Shown here: piece by piece, positions 10,690 to 26,200 of the stretch | How the letters are laid out: every line of letters starts with the position of its first letter | How positions within the stretch are numbered: the stretch's first letter is position 1 | Origin: Pholiota molesta | Taxonomy: Eukaryota > Basidiomycota > Agaricomycetes > Agaricales > Strophariaceae | Length of the DNA: 64,000 bases | Assembly (NCBI GenBank): GCA_014925825.1 | Contig: JACGCK010000003.1 | Coordinates: 1,178,001-1,242,000 of the forward strand | Direction of reading: 5' to 3' | The notes under the pieces: generated by a model | The model's database searches: none | What the model was told of the DNA's origin: nothing | The model's input: only the letters and a program-made list of their open reading frames with translations | Translations under genes and position numbers: made by a program

Positions 10690-11548
10690 AGTTGGCTATT
10701 TCAGAAAAGCTGTGAGTGCTTATAACGAATGGCAAGGATTGAAAGATAGTTTCTGGAGTGAGGTGATTCAGCTGCACGGGCACCGAACTGCGCCTGCGCC
10801 GATCGACGATCTTAAACATACAGCGTCTGTGCCCAAATTAGTCAAGAGCTGGGTAGGCTATTTTTAGTGTCTTCACCTGAGCTCTAGAGGTTTACCTTCG
10901 AAAGAATGCGATACTCTATGAGGCAATGGACTATGAAGAAAAGGAGAATACTATCAATATTCAAGTTGAACACCGGCAAGAGCTTTTTGTGGCGTTGTAA
11001 TTGAGGTTCAAAGCGCTCAGCAGCTGGGAATTATGATTTTTTGGGGATCTCTAACTGTTATCCGCGTCCAACTTGAGTAAAGCGGGTCACTGTCCTTTCT
11101 ACTATAGTATCAACTAGGAATGTAGAGGTGCTGTAAGCCCCATAATGGTGTAGATGTTTCGTGTCTGCAATTATTGTTAGATAAGGATTGTTACTATTAA
11201 TGCTTGGTATGACGAGAACAAAGGACTCATACATGGTGACTGACTCTGGCTCGCATTGACGGTTTTTTACGACCCCGTTTTGTGTCTGGGGTTCGGTGAA
11301 AGGACGCTAGGGAGAATGTGGGAACGAAGCCACACGTGGAAGGATTTTTTGTGCGAACTAGGTTCTTGTCCTTGTCCCACCGCCACCCAGCCTTCTTCCT
11401 AATCCGCTGGGAGTTTCAAGACCCTCCCCAGGGCCCGTATACCCGTTCTTGTATACCGTTCTCGTTCTTTACTACTCCATACCACGGCGATACCACCGCC
11501 TCGGACCCCGTGTCGTGGCTTCTATCACCCAGTTCCATACCGTTCACC
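10690..11548. other. Divergent intergenic region
   Basis: Separates family copy D (minus) from the large coiled-coil gene (plus). The last 230 bp stay open in the coiled-coil reading frame up to 11318, so the protein could start earlier, but this part looks like a pyrimidine-rich 5' UTR. No other gene seen. Confidence 0.5.
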
Positions 11549-14500
11549 ATGTCCAAGCGTCGCGACCCACTACCGCGACTTAATACAGCCCACAATTTCA
11601 ACGGGCAGCAGCCTATGGGCGGCCCAGCACAGGGCCTCTATTCCCCAGCATTGCCAACTAGTCTCCAACAAAGCTTTCACCCATCGTTTCCTATGAACAA
11701 CCCACTGCAAACGCCTATGCAATCTTTCTTTACTGGCGCTCCAGGAGCCCCAGGCCGGCCCACACATCATGCGCACCAAGCAAGCATCCAACTCGCCGCA
11801 GCCGGTATTCTCCCTCCTAATTTTGCAACCCCTGTCACCTCCCATTTTCCTCGACCTTCGATGATGCTCGGACCCGGTGGGCAGCCCCAGGCGCCCTCGC
11901 ACCCATATCCCAACCGGAACAGACGCCAATTGAGTATTGGCGGCCCTCCAAAGGCGGTTTTGGGTGGCCCCGCGCGAAAAGTCAGTCCCTTGCCCGGTGG
12001 ACTTGGTCCGAGCATCACGCCTTCCTCCACGCCTGCTCCACCGAAGGCCAGAAAAATTGTCGTCAATCTGCCTAAGGAGACACCTGTTGGGGAAGATGGC
12101 GAGCCCGAGACGCGTCCAGAGTGGGCCCGATCACCTCTCGCGAACGAGTTCGCGTATGAGGACATTCCGGTCGCTCCGGTTGAGATTAGTACTGCTGAAT
12201 TATATCCCCCGGATTCTTACCGACTCAGCCTGCCCAATTCAATTGATGTATATCTTCCTGGAAAGGTAATTGCTTTGCTATCGTGACCCAGGGCTCCCAT
12301 TCACGATCAATTCTTAACAGCTTGCGTGGGATGCTATCAAACAGAGGGATATCGAGATGAAGTTAGAGAAGCTCGGTGTTGAACGCGGGTCGGGAAGCAA
12401 CCTCCCACATATACACGCGCCCCATGCCCGGGCAGCCTCGGTATGTCCAAAAGCATGTCCTACACGTGTTGCGCATCTCAATCTCTCCTTGACATTAGAT
12501 ATCGTCGCCAGCTGACCCTGCCCTTCTATTGTTCAAGTTGAATAAACTCCAAAAAGCCCAAGACGCGTCTTCCGCCAGCAATTCATTGTCTGTGTCACCT
12601 CAGCCTCCATTTGCTGGGCCTTTCGGATTGTCGCCCTCCCCCAGAGCTCACCTCTTTGGCAATCGCCACGGTCACAGCATGTCACTCGCGCAAGGACCAT
12701 CCTATCAGCCATATTCGTCGTCTCCGTCGCCTTTCAACCCTTTCGGCATAAATGCCGCTTTGAGCAGCGATTCAGTAGCAGAAAGCGTCACTTCAGATTC
12801 GTCTTTCCAGAATGATCCCATTCATGCTCCTCAAGGCCGCATTCCAGTGAACTTTGGTCCTCCATTATCCACAGTAGGTGGCAACGCCAATAGTGCCGAC
12901 TTCGTTCGTGGATATGGATTGGATGTTCCGTTGGAGTCGGAAGAGGAAGGTGAAGAAGATGCCCAGACTGGAGACGAAAAAGAGGACGGCGATGCCATTC
13001 GGGAGATAGACCTCAGCGAAAAGTTCGAAGGCGACCCAGAAATGTCCGAAATCGATGATGGAACAACTACTGTGCCCCAAAGTCGGCTGCACTCGCGTCA
13101 TGTCTCAAAACTTTCAGCGGCGCTATCCTTGCGGTCCGTTGGTAGTAATTTCCAAGCCCAATTCCAGAGTGCCGCCGAAAGAGCGGAGCAACAGGAAGAG
13201 GAACGTGCAGCTGAAGCAGACCAGTCGGAGGCAGATGCCGAAGAAGAAAGGCCACATGCGCCAGGACAGAATTTGGATCCTGTCGAGGAATGGACAGGCT
13301 CAGAGGATGTGTACCTTGGTACTGAAACGTCTGACGATGAGGTATACATATTTTTTTATAGCCATGAAACGGTGAATTTCAGTATTAACGGTATTTTTAG
13401 AGCATTGGAGAATGGTCAAACCCTTCCGACGAGGAGCGGGCACGCCAGCAGCGTGTCGAACGCCGTATGCGCCGCCGCGCTCGCCAAGAGGACGTCGACC
13501 AGCCCCGTCGCCTGCCGAACTTCCCTCGCCCACCGGGAAACGCACTCGGCTTCCTTCAACGACGTGAAGACGACATCATTTCGAATCCAAGCGAAGAGAA
13601 CTTGACGCTTGCGCGTCGTGCAGAGTTCATGGGGGTCACAACGGAACAGTATTACCCAGAACCGATGGGAACCTCGCGCCCCAGTCCAACCCCTTTGCTT
13701 TACCGTCACACTCGCGCGGTGCCTCGAGTCAGTACTCCATTCACGATCCAGCCATGGCACACTCTCGCCATAGTTCGGACAACTTTGTCTACCCAACTTC
13801 GAGTTCTAGTCAGCAACATCAATCGACTTCGTCCACTGGGAGAAGAGACTCGCTCAATCCTTTTGCGAAGCCCTTTGTTTTCGGCCAGCGCCCACCTAAC
13901 AGTACAACCTGGCCACCAAGTTATGCAGCCGCGGAGCCAGCGGCACCTTCTGTGCCAATCCTTGTTCCTACTGGATCAACGTCGTTTCGCCTGCCCATGC
14001 GCGCTTGCCTTCATTGGGCAAACCGCTCAACGTCACAGCGCCTGAATTCAAGCCAGGCGGATTTAACATCGCTGCTGCAGAGTTCAAACCAGGCGCTTTC
14101 AACTTCCGCTTACCCGGCGCGCCCCAAATGCCAGTCGCAGAGCCGGCTCCGCCACAATTCCCTGTACCTCAGCATGTGGAACCGATATCGCATGTGGAAT
14201 CGTCGCCATTCAAGGTGCAGGGCAGGGAGAAGAGACAGCGCCGCCTTTCAAGTGCATCGTCGATAGAAGAGGGAGACAGCATGGCTTCATTCAAATTCCC
14301 TATGAAGTTGGATACTTCTTCGCCCAATATCCATCGGCGCCGGAGATCGAGATCGTTGTCGAGCACCCAGGAAGTTGATCTTGACGAGGCAGCACAGCCG
14401 TTCACTTTTGCGGGTTTCTCTGCGGTGGCCAATAAAATGCCATGGATGCCTAAAGAATCGGATGGGCTTGATGCTACAAATGTGGAGGAGAGTTTGAACG

Positions 14501-17500
14501 ACTCGAGCACTGCTAAGGGCGAAAATAGTGAAATTCAAACGGACGATATTATCATCCCAGCACCCACGACGAAACAGAAACGTGCCCCCATTCCACTGGA
14601 CTTTAAGCATCCTGTGTCCAACAATACCGTTCCGGCTGGTCTGTTCAAGGCGCTCATCAGCAGCAATGAAGATCGCACCAGGAGGAGCGTGCGATCACGC
14701 CTTGATTCACGCGAGATCTTCGAACATAGTCATCGACCATCGATGGACGACGACAACGTCGCGCTTATTGCGCATAAGGGTCCTCGCACCCGGCTCGTTA
14801 CGGATCCTGGAGAGAGGCCAACCCCGTCGGCCACTGACGATGTGTTTGGCTCTGTCCTCCATACTCGTCGCAGATCCTCATTACCCGATGCGCTGGTCGA
14901 TAATGATGCTTCGCCGACCAGATCCTCTGTCAGCCCACAGGATTTGGCATCACGGTTGTCGCTGCACCAGCTCGAAGCTGTGGTCGGGCAGTTACTGGAT
15001 GAGAAATTCAGTGAGCTGCGCCACCAGATCTCACGCAGGGAACAAAAGAGCGAGGGCAATGCACTGGCCAAGGCCGAGGAGGTTATTTCGCTGTTCCGGG
15101 CACAGTTGCAGGACTCTGCGGTTCGCAGTTTGCAAGATAGTCAAATGGATGCCAGGGGAGAGTTTGATTTCCAGATGCTCAAGGAAGTTGTGGAGGACGG
15201 AAATAAAGAACTATTGGTCTCGTTCCAGCAAGAAATCCATGACGCTATTCAGAACCTGCCCGTGTCTTCCGAATCTAAATCTGACCTGCTTCCAGTTATT
15301 GAAGAGTTCGGCCAAAAAGTTATCACTGCTGTCGTCGACTCTATCTCAGACTTCTCCACACGCCAAGAAGCCGCAGTTCGCAGCACACCTACCCTCGAAC
15401 ATGAGGTCATCGTCGACAAGCTCGTCGCGGTCCTAACGCCCATGATCCATTCACTCCACACTGAACCGGTCGACTACGATTTCTTGACTCGAGAATTGAC
15501 ACAGTCTGTCAAGCCACACATCTCGCAACTGATTGATCTCGCCTCTGACAAGCGCGAAACTGCGGGGCTCATCGTGGAGAGAATCCTGCCGCACCTGACG
15601 GCGCTCAAGCCTGTGCCCGTTGACACGGATGCTATCACTATGAAGCTCATCACTGAAGTACGCCGTGCCATTGCGCCCATCGACGCATTCGAGATCAAAG
15701 AACAAGTGGCAGACCTTGTCGTTGAGCGCCTCGATTCGCGGCTTGCGGTGCGCGACAAGGCTCTCAACTCTGATGTTATCGCTGCAAAGGTAACAGCCAG
15801 CGTTGGGCATTTATTAGAAACGCTTAATGCAGTACCCGCTGCCGTCGGAGAGCTGGCAAATGCGCAAAAGATCGTCGACCAAAAGCAGAATGGTTTGGCT
15901 GATGTTCAGAGCCAAATTTTGACTTCAGTAACAGGAATCCTAAGCAAAGTCGGGCCACAATTCGAACAAGTCAAGAACCTTCAAAGTGATATCCTGAAGA
16001 AACTCGATCAACCCACACTCGCTGGGAAACCCGAAACCGATATCGTTGCTATTAAAAGCCTTGTCGAGTCTCTTTCTTCGGAGCAGAAGAAGCTTGCCGA
16101 GCAAAGCGAAGGCGCAATTTTAGAAAGCAAGGCCATCTCGGACAAGCTCGCTGCCCTTCCAGAACACTTCTCTACTATCGCCAAAAGTGTGGAGGGCTCA
16201 TTGACGGAACTTATTACATCACGCGATAGCACTAAACGCGAGTTGGAAGAGCTTCGTAAACTCAACATGGAGTACCAGGTCCAATTGACAAAGGCCCGAG
16301 GCTCCCATGGTCAAGTGCGCGTTGAAAAAGACGTCTTGGCTGGGAAGCTTGCTGCTCTCGAGGCCGATCGCGATCGATTACGGGCGCAGACGAAGGAATT
16401 GCAGACGACTGCTTCTACCAGGCAACAGAAACGACTACATTGGAAGCCAGGAATGCCGAACTCGAAGGCGCTTTAGCGAAGGCTCTTGCCAGACTCCAGT
16501 CCGCTGACGTCGTTGCTCAGACGAATCAACGCAGCATCGCCGATTTAGAAGCGTCTAATAAGGACCTCACTGCCGAGAAGCAGGAATTGAAGTCCAAGGT
16601 TAGTGTTTCATTTCCATTATTATGTTGCTTTATTGATTAAATCGATCAATAGCTTAATTCTTTGGATCAAGAGCTTCGCTTCGCCCATACAGAGAAGGAA
16701 ACTAGTTCGAAAGCTCTTGCAGGCCTGCAGGCGAAGTATGATGTGCTAACGTCCCAACAAAGTAACTGGGAAGCCCTTAATGCGGCGACAGAGAAGATCA
16801 ACATGGTCTTCAATCTGCTCGAAAATGCAGATAGCGAAGAGCAGAAGGAGCTTCGCCACTATCGCGATCACAGCAAGCTACTCGAAGACGAGAATACCGC
16901 CCTGCATAAACGTATCAAGGACGCGGAGTCCAGGTTGGCAAACACCGAGCGATCTGGAGCTACAGTGCGCCAGACCTTGACTCAAGCTCAACAACGTTCA
17001 GAAGAGTGGGAACGTCTTGCTAAGGCCGCCCAGGGTACCGTTGAGATGCTTGAGACTAAATTAGAACAAGCCGAACAAACGCAATCTCAACTGGATGCTG
17101 ATTACCAATTTGTCAAGATGCAGCTCGATGAAAAAGAGGCTGATGGTCGCCTGAAGCAGGTATGTCTACTTCATACCAAAACAGGACGGTTATTAATTAA
17201 GCACGATATCAGGACCGGGAAACTAAGTTGGAGCAGCAAATCGCTGCGCTTGAGGCCAAGTGCATTCGGCTTCAAAGTGAACTAGAAAAGGCCAATGCCA
17301 CGAAACTTTCATCCACAGCTGTTCCATTCCGCCCGCGTACGAATGGCAATACTCTAACACACCCGCCCCGGCCCGATTCAAGGGCCAGCACGATATATGA
17401 TGGCCGCGAGGCGCCTAATCGACGTATCTCTTCATATTCCAGCATGCGCAGCAGCGTAGCATCGCCTCCGGCTGGCAACGAGCCATCCGTGTGGGACTCG

Positions 17501-17701
17501 ATGCATGCACCGTCAACGAACACGACACGATGGGGACAAGCGCCCGTGCAGACTCCCATTGGCCGTTATGCCAGCTTAGCTCCGGCGACACCAAAAGCTC
17601 ATCAGCCTTCAACATATGCTCCATATCCACGAGGACCATCACCCACACCAAGTACTGTATCAGCAGCACCAACACAAGGTGATGACGGTTGGTGGTCATG
17701 A
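11549..17701 (+). CDS. Very large Ser/Pro-rich coiled-coil protein, function unknown
   Basis: I do not recognise this protein. Exons: 11549-12265, 12321-12440, 12499-13341, 13401-16598, 16653-17159, 17213-17701, about 1,958 residues. Residues 1-200 are Pro/Gly/Gln-rich and probably disordered. A more ordered patch follows (KARKIVVNLPKE, then PDSYRLSLPNSIDVYLPGK, continuing across two introns into KQRDIEMKLEKLGVERG), the best handle for homology searches. Next come acidic segments (ESEEEGEEDAQTGDEKEDGD), a basic stretch (RRMRRRARQ) and short EFKPG repeats. The C-terminal half is a long coiled coil with many heptad-like stretches (ELRKLNMEYQVQL, LEARNAELEGALAKAL, EQQIAALEAKCIRLQSEL), ending in a disordered tail with the sequence GDDGWWS. 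Three one-base gaps interrupt exon 4, at 13667-13669, about 14001-14005, and 16413-16414. A structural or scaffold role is inferred only from the coiled coil. Confidence 0.75.
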
Positions 17702-18107
17702 TTTCCTCTTGAGTCTCTCTCTATCATCTATCCCGAATACTCTTTCACTCTTCGGCTATTTTTGTCACATATGCTACCCTAATTTTCGGTACCAGAGGTC
17801 TTGGGATAAACGTTTACGGTTAGCTACTATTTAGCAACATTCCTTTGCTTTTAATTCATGCTATAGCTCTTTTTCAGACCTCTTTACCATCATTCGCACA
17901 TTCACTTTTCATCCCATCTATCGCGGACCTATGAACGCGGAACCTTGTACATATATACCCTCATTTACCAATCCTATTACTTTGTACACCCTGGAGATAG
18001 ATTGCAATTAACAACGTGGATCTACATGGAACAAAAACGGAAAGCAAGAGAGTCAATGTGTGCAATGAACTAAAAACTATACATTTATCGGCGCGACTGC
18101 AGGTCTT
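17702..18107. other. Convergent 3' intergenic region
   Basis: Pyrimidine-rich tail-to-tail spacer between the coiled-coil gene and the oxysterol-binding protein gene; both 3' UTRs probably lie here. No gene seen. Confidence 0.5.
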
Positions 18108-19993
18108 TCAAGGAATAGGCTTTGTAGGTGAGGATGGGCTAGTTGTTGAGCCTGATTTGGTTGAAGGGAATATCCATTCCTGAACAACCTCTGTCGCTTC
18201 TTTGGGGTCCGTCGGTAGTCTATTGCAAATATTTAAGAGGTTCTGATATGATAATAATAATAAAATTAGGGATACGCACTTCAGCTTCGGTAACCATTGG
18301 CTGTCCACTTTCTCGAAGAATCGGGGCACATATGGCACACCGTTCTCTTCTCTCCGTTTCCGTTCTTCTCGTTGCGCATCCTCCACTGAACTCTTGGCTA
18401 TGGTGGCACGCTCCATGTCCTTATTCAAGATTGCTTCCGTTAAATCGTTCCACAATCTATTATATGCACATGAATATATATCGACCACGCAATACGAGGA
18501 AGGCCAAGTTAAACGCAGCGTACCTCCTCGATTCGTTGGGTTCTTGCTCTTCAAGTGGAGGAACCCACTTTGGCGAAACATTCTGCCCGTCTTTCACGGC
18601 ATCAAACAATACGCGTTTCTTCCCCGTCTGTTTGGGTGATTGATGAGATTATTCGTTAAACAAATGATTTTAATGCGAACTGACTTTACTGTATTTGAAT
18701 TCCAAAACATGGCTCCATCTCCCTGTCACTTCGCCAACCTCCGTGGAGTTTTTGCGTACGCGTCCAGCCACAGCGTTATATGTGCCTGAGAAGAACCCCT
18801 GAACGCAGAAATATAAGCGTGATTGATAAGATTGAGTCAGAGGCGCAGGTACCGACCTTGGTCTTGAATTCCAAGTCGCAGTATATTCCGTGCTTTTCGT
18901 TCTTGGCTATACATGTGTCTCCCAGCTCGAGGACCATCTTTCCGAAAAGGATTCCCCGGGCATACATGTTCGGCATCGTGATCACGTACTCTATCAGCCG
19001 CAAGGATGGTAAGACTGTGTGCTAGACGCATAAAGAGCACTCGTGACATACCCCCGTCCTCCGGCTTGCCTAGCAGTGTCACTCGGTTTTCACCTTCCAT
19101 AGTCGTCGACACACTATTACCGAGAAACTTGGATTTGGGCCGAAGTTCTCCGATGATCTTCACATGATTGGCGGGGGAGATGTAGAAGAAAGCGGAGATG
19201 GGTGGGTGGTGGGATACTGGGGGCGCAGTCGTTTCATGAGGCGGTTAATTGGGATAGGGAGATGGTTTGGGCACGAACCTTGTTCTGCTATGTAGAAGCC
19301 TTGCGTGCCGTTCGGATAATCGTATCTGCATCTGAAAAATTCGCCTAGAACAGGATTGTAACTGCGAAACGCGCAGCAAATGTGTCGGATTGGAGCCAAA
19401 TTGATTCGATATGACAGGTGGAGACTCACGGCTTCTTGACGCCCTTGGGCTTGATATGCCACCCAGCGAGATAGTACTGCAGCACCCTGATGAATCGCTC
19501 TTCTGGATCGTCAAAGTCTTCGGCGCTAAGGTATGCATGGCGTCAATGAGGCTAAATGAAACTAGGGCAAAGCGCCGCAAAAACATGGAAAACTTGCCCA
19601 AAGATGAGGTCGGGATGAGACATGAAGTCTGTGATGCGCTCAAGCATGCTGCGGGGCTCGAGCACGAAGGTGGGGAAGGTGACCTTTGAAAGGTCCATGC
19701 CAACTCTGGATGGGCAGCGGGCGCAGTGGTGAGACAGTGGATGGCCGGAAAATTGCACCGGGGCACTTGCCTGAGCTGGGAGATGAGCGAGGTGATAATG
19801 GAGCCCTCATCCTCGTCTCTGGGGTCTGCGTCTAGATCAAAAGCGGCGATGGGAGAAAAGAACATGGTACGGACAGAATGGATGTGTCGTCTGGCTCTGT
19901 ATCCGAGGGGGCCTTGTCCTCGCCCTCGATCGAACCTCGAGGCTTGACAACGCGGTTGAAGGTAGAACCAGCCTGGCTGAAAAGACCCATCAT
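18108..19993 (-). CDS. KES1: Oxysterol-binding protein, Kes1/Osh4 type
   Basis: Lipid-transfer protein of the Osh4/Kes1 subgroup, which exchanges sterol for PI4P between membranes. It has the ORD lipid-binding domain only, without PH or ankyrin domains; about 438 residues. Exons: 19993-19771, 19705-19598, 19525-19430, 19361-19279, 19216-19052, 18990-18857, 18798-18685, 18627-18524, 18456-18280, 18219-18108. The family fingerprint [12 protein letters not shown] is split by an intron after EQ. Other landmarks are [33 protein letters not shown] and the C-terminal [12 protein letters not shown]. Introns 1 and 2 begin with GCAAGT rather than GT, so this gene carries two GC-AG introns. Exon 1 needs one extra base between about 19860 and 19890 to link the [14 protein letters not shown] start to the acidic [15 protein letters not shown] segment; with it the exons sum exactly to 439 codons. 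A small unrecognised intron there is the alternative. Confidence 0.88.
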
Positions 19994-20093
19994 GGTGGTG
20001 GGCAGTGGCGGTGGTGGTGGTAGAGAGCAAGCGATAATCACGCTCAGATCAAATCACAACAACGTGCACTGATGTCATATCCGACTACATACT

Positions 20094-22540
<2,447 letters not shown>

Positions 22541-23258
22541 GATAAGAGATAAAATTACAGGAAGAAGAAGACGAGTAAAAGGCGATCGTGAAAAAACAGT
22601 TGATGGTGATTGCCTTTTTCGGGTGAGCTATATTTACACTCGCTGATGAGGATTGTTTTCTACTAGTTGACCCAGCTTTCATTCCAAGATTCAAGAATTG
22701 TGTTATCGCGACCAAGACACTTGGAAGATTTATAAAGCATCCAAATGTAATGAGAATGGCCTCATATCGCCTACGAGGCTGTACTCGTACTTGGTATGAG
22801 TACTAATAAATGTCAGCAGATATACATCTACGAACCGCAGCCTACCGCAGCACCCGGAGTAGCCACCCGTTTTAAGGGTAGCTTGAGGGCGTGTATTGAT
22901 TGAAAGTCAATAAGATTGAATGTAGGTGCTCTGTGAACGAGAAGGATGGAATGCCTTGACAATGATGTATGATGTCAGCTGTGCTTGGCAACAGGCCTGA
23001 TCCCGGCGCAAAGGACGGCGCGACGACGAGCTACAGCGTGAACAGCGGCAGCGGCAGCGAGTCTTGTCGTCCCTTCCCTCCTTGTGGCCACCTGTGCCCA
23101 TAACTCTCCTTGCTCTCCGTTCTCGACCAGCTGCCGGCACAGCAAATTTCTGACTAAACTGTGCCAAGGCTCTTGGTCTGTTGTTCCCCATTAATATCTT
23201 CTCAGCGGCTCAGACACTATTTCTTCCCTTCCCTCTCTCCAGGCGCTTTATCTTTCTA
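22541..23258. other. Divergent intergenic region
   Basis: Separates the start codons of Dbp3 (minus) and the ADAM protease (plus). Pyrimidine-rich close to the protease start. No other gene seen. Confidence 0.5.
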
Positions 23259-26200
23259 ATGTTCATATACCACCCCTTATTTGCGCTGGTCGTCTTCTGC
23301 TTTACATCATGGCCACAACTATCCAATGGTAACCGTTCAGCCACCCTTCGTCCCATGATGTCAGCTTCATCTAGTGATCTTTTCCACAGCACACAGCACA
23401 CAGGTCAGGCCTTTGAAGAGAGTAGCCAATCCAACCACTATTTCTCTCGAAATCTTACCCCGGAATCCATATACACAACCATCCTCGTTAGGTCTCTACA
23501 AGCGCCAATCTCCACACCCTCCAACCACTCTGCGCTATAGCGACTCTTTCAGACTCATCATCTCTGCATATAACGAAACTTTCCATCTCCATCTACGACC
23601 TAATGACCATCTTATCCACCCTGCTGCAAGGATCCATTATTATGCTACTCAACCGGACGGAAAGGAAGTCCTAACACACACCGAGCCTCTGCTACGCGAA
23701 TCTGTGAAGGCCTACCTTGGAGAGGTCGTCGCCGCACACCATTCACATACCCGCATGCGCCAAGACGTCACAGGTGCCGTGCACTACCCACATGCTGCTG
23801 ATCTGGGCTGGGCGCGAATCATGGTACACAACCAGGGTGACACTGCCCACGCTCTTGCGCCCGTGTTCGAAGGCGCCTTCTCTGCCAACGGCGTGATATA
23901 CCATCTCATGACCAAGGCAAATTATCTGCGCACCAAGCTCGACCTTGACCCGCTGCTCTCTGAGCCTGTCGACGACTCTGACCCGAACCTGGTCATCTGG
24001 CGCGAGTCTGATGTTATGACTCTTAAAGAAGAGCATTTTGCCAAGACTGGCGAATGGTTCCCGACGGAAAAGATAGTTGTCCCTCAGTCCTGTGGTCATG
24101 ATAAACTCGAATATAATACCCCGCAGCAAAACCCAATGTTTCACCTCCCTCATCAGAGACCGACATGGACGGATTATCTATTGAAACCACTCTCCAACGA
24201 TACTTTATATCGACGGGATGATGTACAGACCGGGAATGGAGGAATGGGTACAAAGTTAGTAGACTCCACGACAGATTTTTTGATCATTCTCATTTTTTTT
24301 TGGCAGCTTTATCAACTCGATTGGTTCGACGCAAGGATGCCCCAGCACTCAAAAAATTGTGAGCATCCATATAATATTCACGTTGATTGACGTACTAATC
24401 AGGTGCACATAGATTTACATGGGTGTAGCCGCAGATTGCACTTATGTCTCGACATATAACGGACAAGCAAATGCAACGCAGCAAATTCTGAGCAACTGGA
24501 ATTCTGCAAGTGCCTTGTACAAGGTTTATTTTCTGTTGTCCTTCCTATCGGAATATACTGACGAGTGGCTTGCAGAGTACTTTTAATGTTAGCCTTGGTA
24601 TTGTCGAACTTCAGGTGAAGGACGAGACGTGAGTTGATTTCCCTCATCATACCACGTCTAGTAATGTGATGCGGGTGGTCCAGATGCCCATCAACCGTAG
24701 ATTCAACGGCTCCGTGGAATGTCCCCTGTGCAAGTGCCGCACTCGACAACCGTCTCTCTATATTTTCGCAATGGCGTGGCAACAAAGGAAACGATAGCAT
24801 TGGCTTATGGCATCTTATGAGTGGATGTCCCACAGGATCGGAAGTCGGTATTGCATGGCTAGCAACATTGTGAGCCCCAAATCGCATATCATCTTCCCTC
24901 GTGCTTTGCTGAGCTTGTTTTTCCACCCAGGTGCCAGCAAGACGCAACTGGACAGACTGGCTCAGTTGTTTCAGGAACGGCTGTTTCCACTGCTGGCCGC
25001 ACGGAATGGCAAGTTGTTGCCCATGAAATTGGCCACAACTTCGGAGCTATTGTGAGTGGTCGGTCAAATATGATTAGACGGATCGTGTCATCTAACTTCC
25101 CCTTGTTTTTTTCTCTTCTTAGCACGATGTAAGTAACCTTAGGATGAAGGGACTTCATATCTGATCTGACCTATTTGGAAATTCAGTGTGCAGAAGGATG
25201 TAATATGACGGCCCCGTGCTGCCCATTAACTACGAGCACATGCGATGCCAATGGGCAATTCATCATGAGCCCCGTGGCTCAGTCGACAGAAAAGATCTTC
25301 TCGCCATGCAGCGTTGGAAATATATGTGAGTATGATCGCCTCACTCCATTAATTGATCTCATGCGTAAAATGTCTAGGCTCCGTCATGACTGGCGCTGAA
25401 GGAAGCTCAAAGCTAGATAGCAGCTGCCTCGTGGAGTCAGATCAATCTCGCCAGATTATTTCGCTCCAAATGTGCGGGAACGGCATTGTCGAAACAGGCG
25501 AGGATTGCGATCCGGGCAAAGGGGCTACCTCCAATTGCTGCGATGTCAATACGTGCAAGTTCCTAAATAACGCGACTTGCGACCCTCAAAGTAGTCCGTG
25601 CTGCACTGCCCAGTGCAGTTTCGCACCAAGCACACAGGTCTGCAGGCCTTCTCGCGATGCACAGTGTGATACACCCGAATTATGCACTGGGAACTCTTCC
25701 TCGTGTCCCACGGATGTGGTCGCGAGAAATGGTGCGTACCGTTCAATTATATCGTTATTCTGGGAGAGGGAATACGATGTCTGACTTGCTGCTTCTTTCG
25801 TAATTAAGGGCAGAGCTGTGGAAGCAATGGTTTGGCGTGTGCCAGTGGCCAATGTACATCCGTCGCTTGTATGTCTTTTTATTTTATTCTATCTTACTCT
25901 GCTCATGATCTCATAATCGCGTAGTGCAATGTCAAACTGTTGGTGCTTCGATGGGCCTCCAAAAGGCCTGTCCCGACCAGAATGATCAGACCTGCCAGAT
26001 CTCGTGTCAAGACCCAAGCAATTCAGGGGCTTGCATAAGACTGACTTCTTTACTTATCGACGGATCTCCCTGCGGTTCGTTGTCTAGCATCCCCTAACGG
26101 TATCTTGCCTAAAGTTAACTCACATCATCCAAAGGTTTCGGCGGTACTTGTATAAGTGGCAAATGCCAATCTGCCGGTTTCTTGGACACGGCGAAGGTAT

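Noticed and set aside
19862..19893. 32-nt intron in Kes1 exon 1
   Set aside because: Too short for splicing; a single missing base gives a natural acidic segment and exact exon arithmetic.
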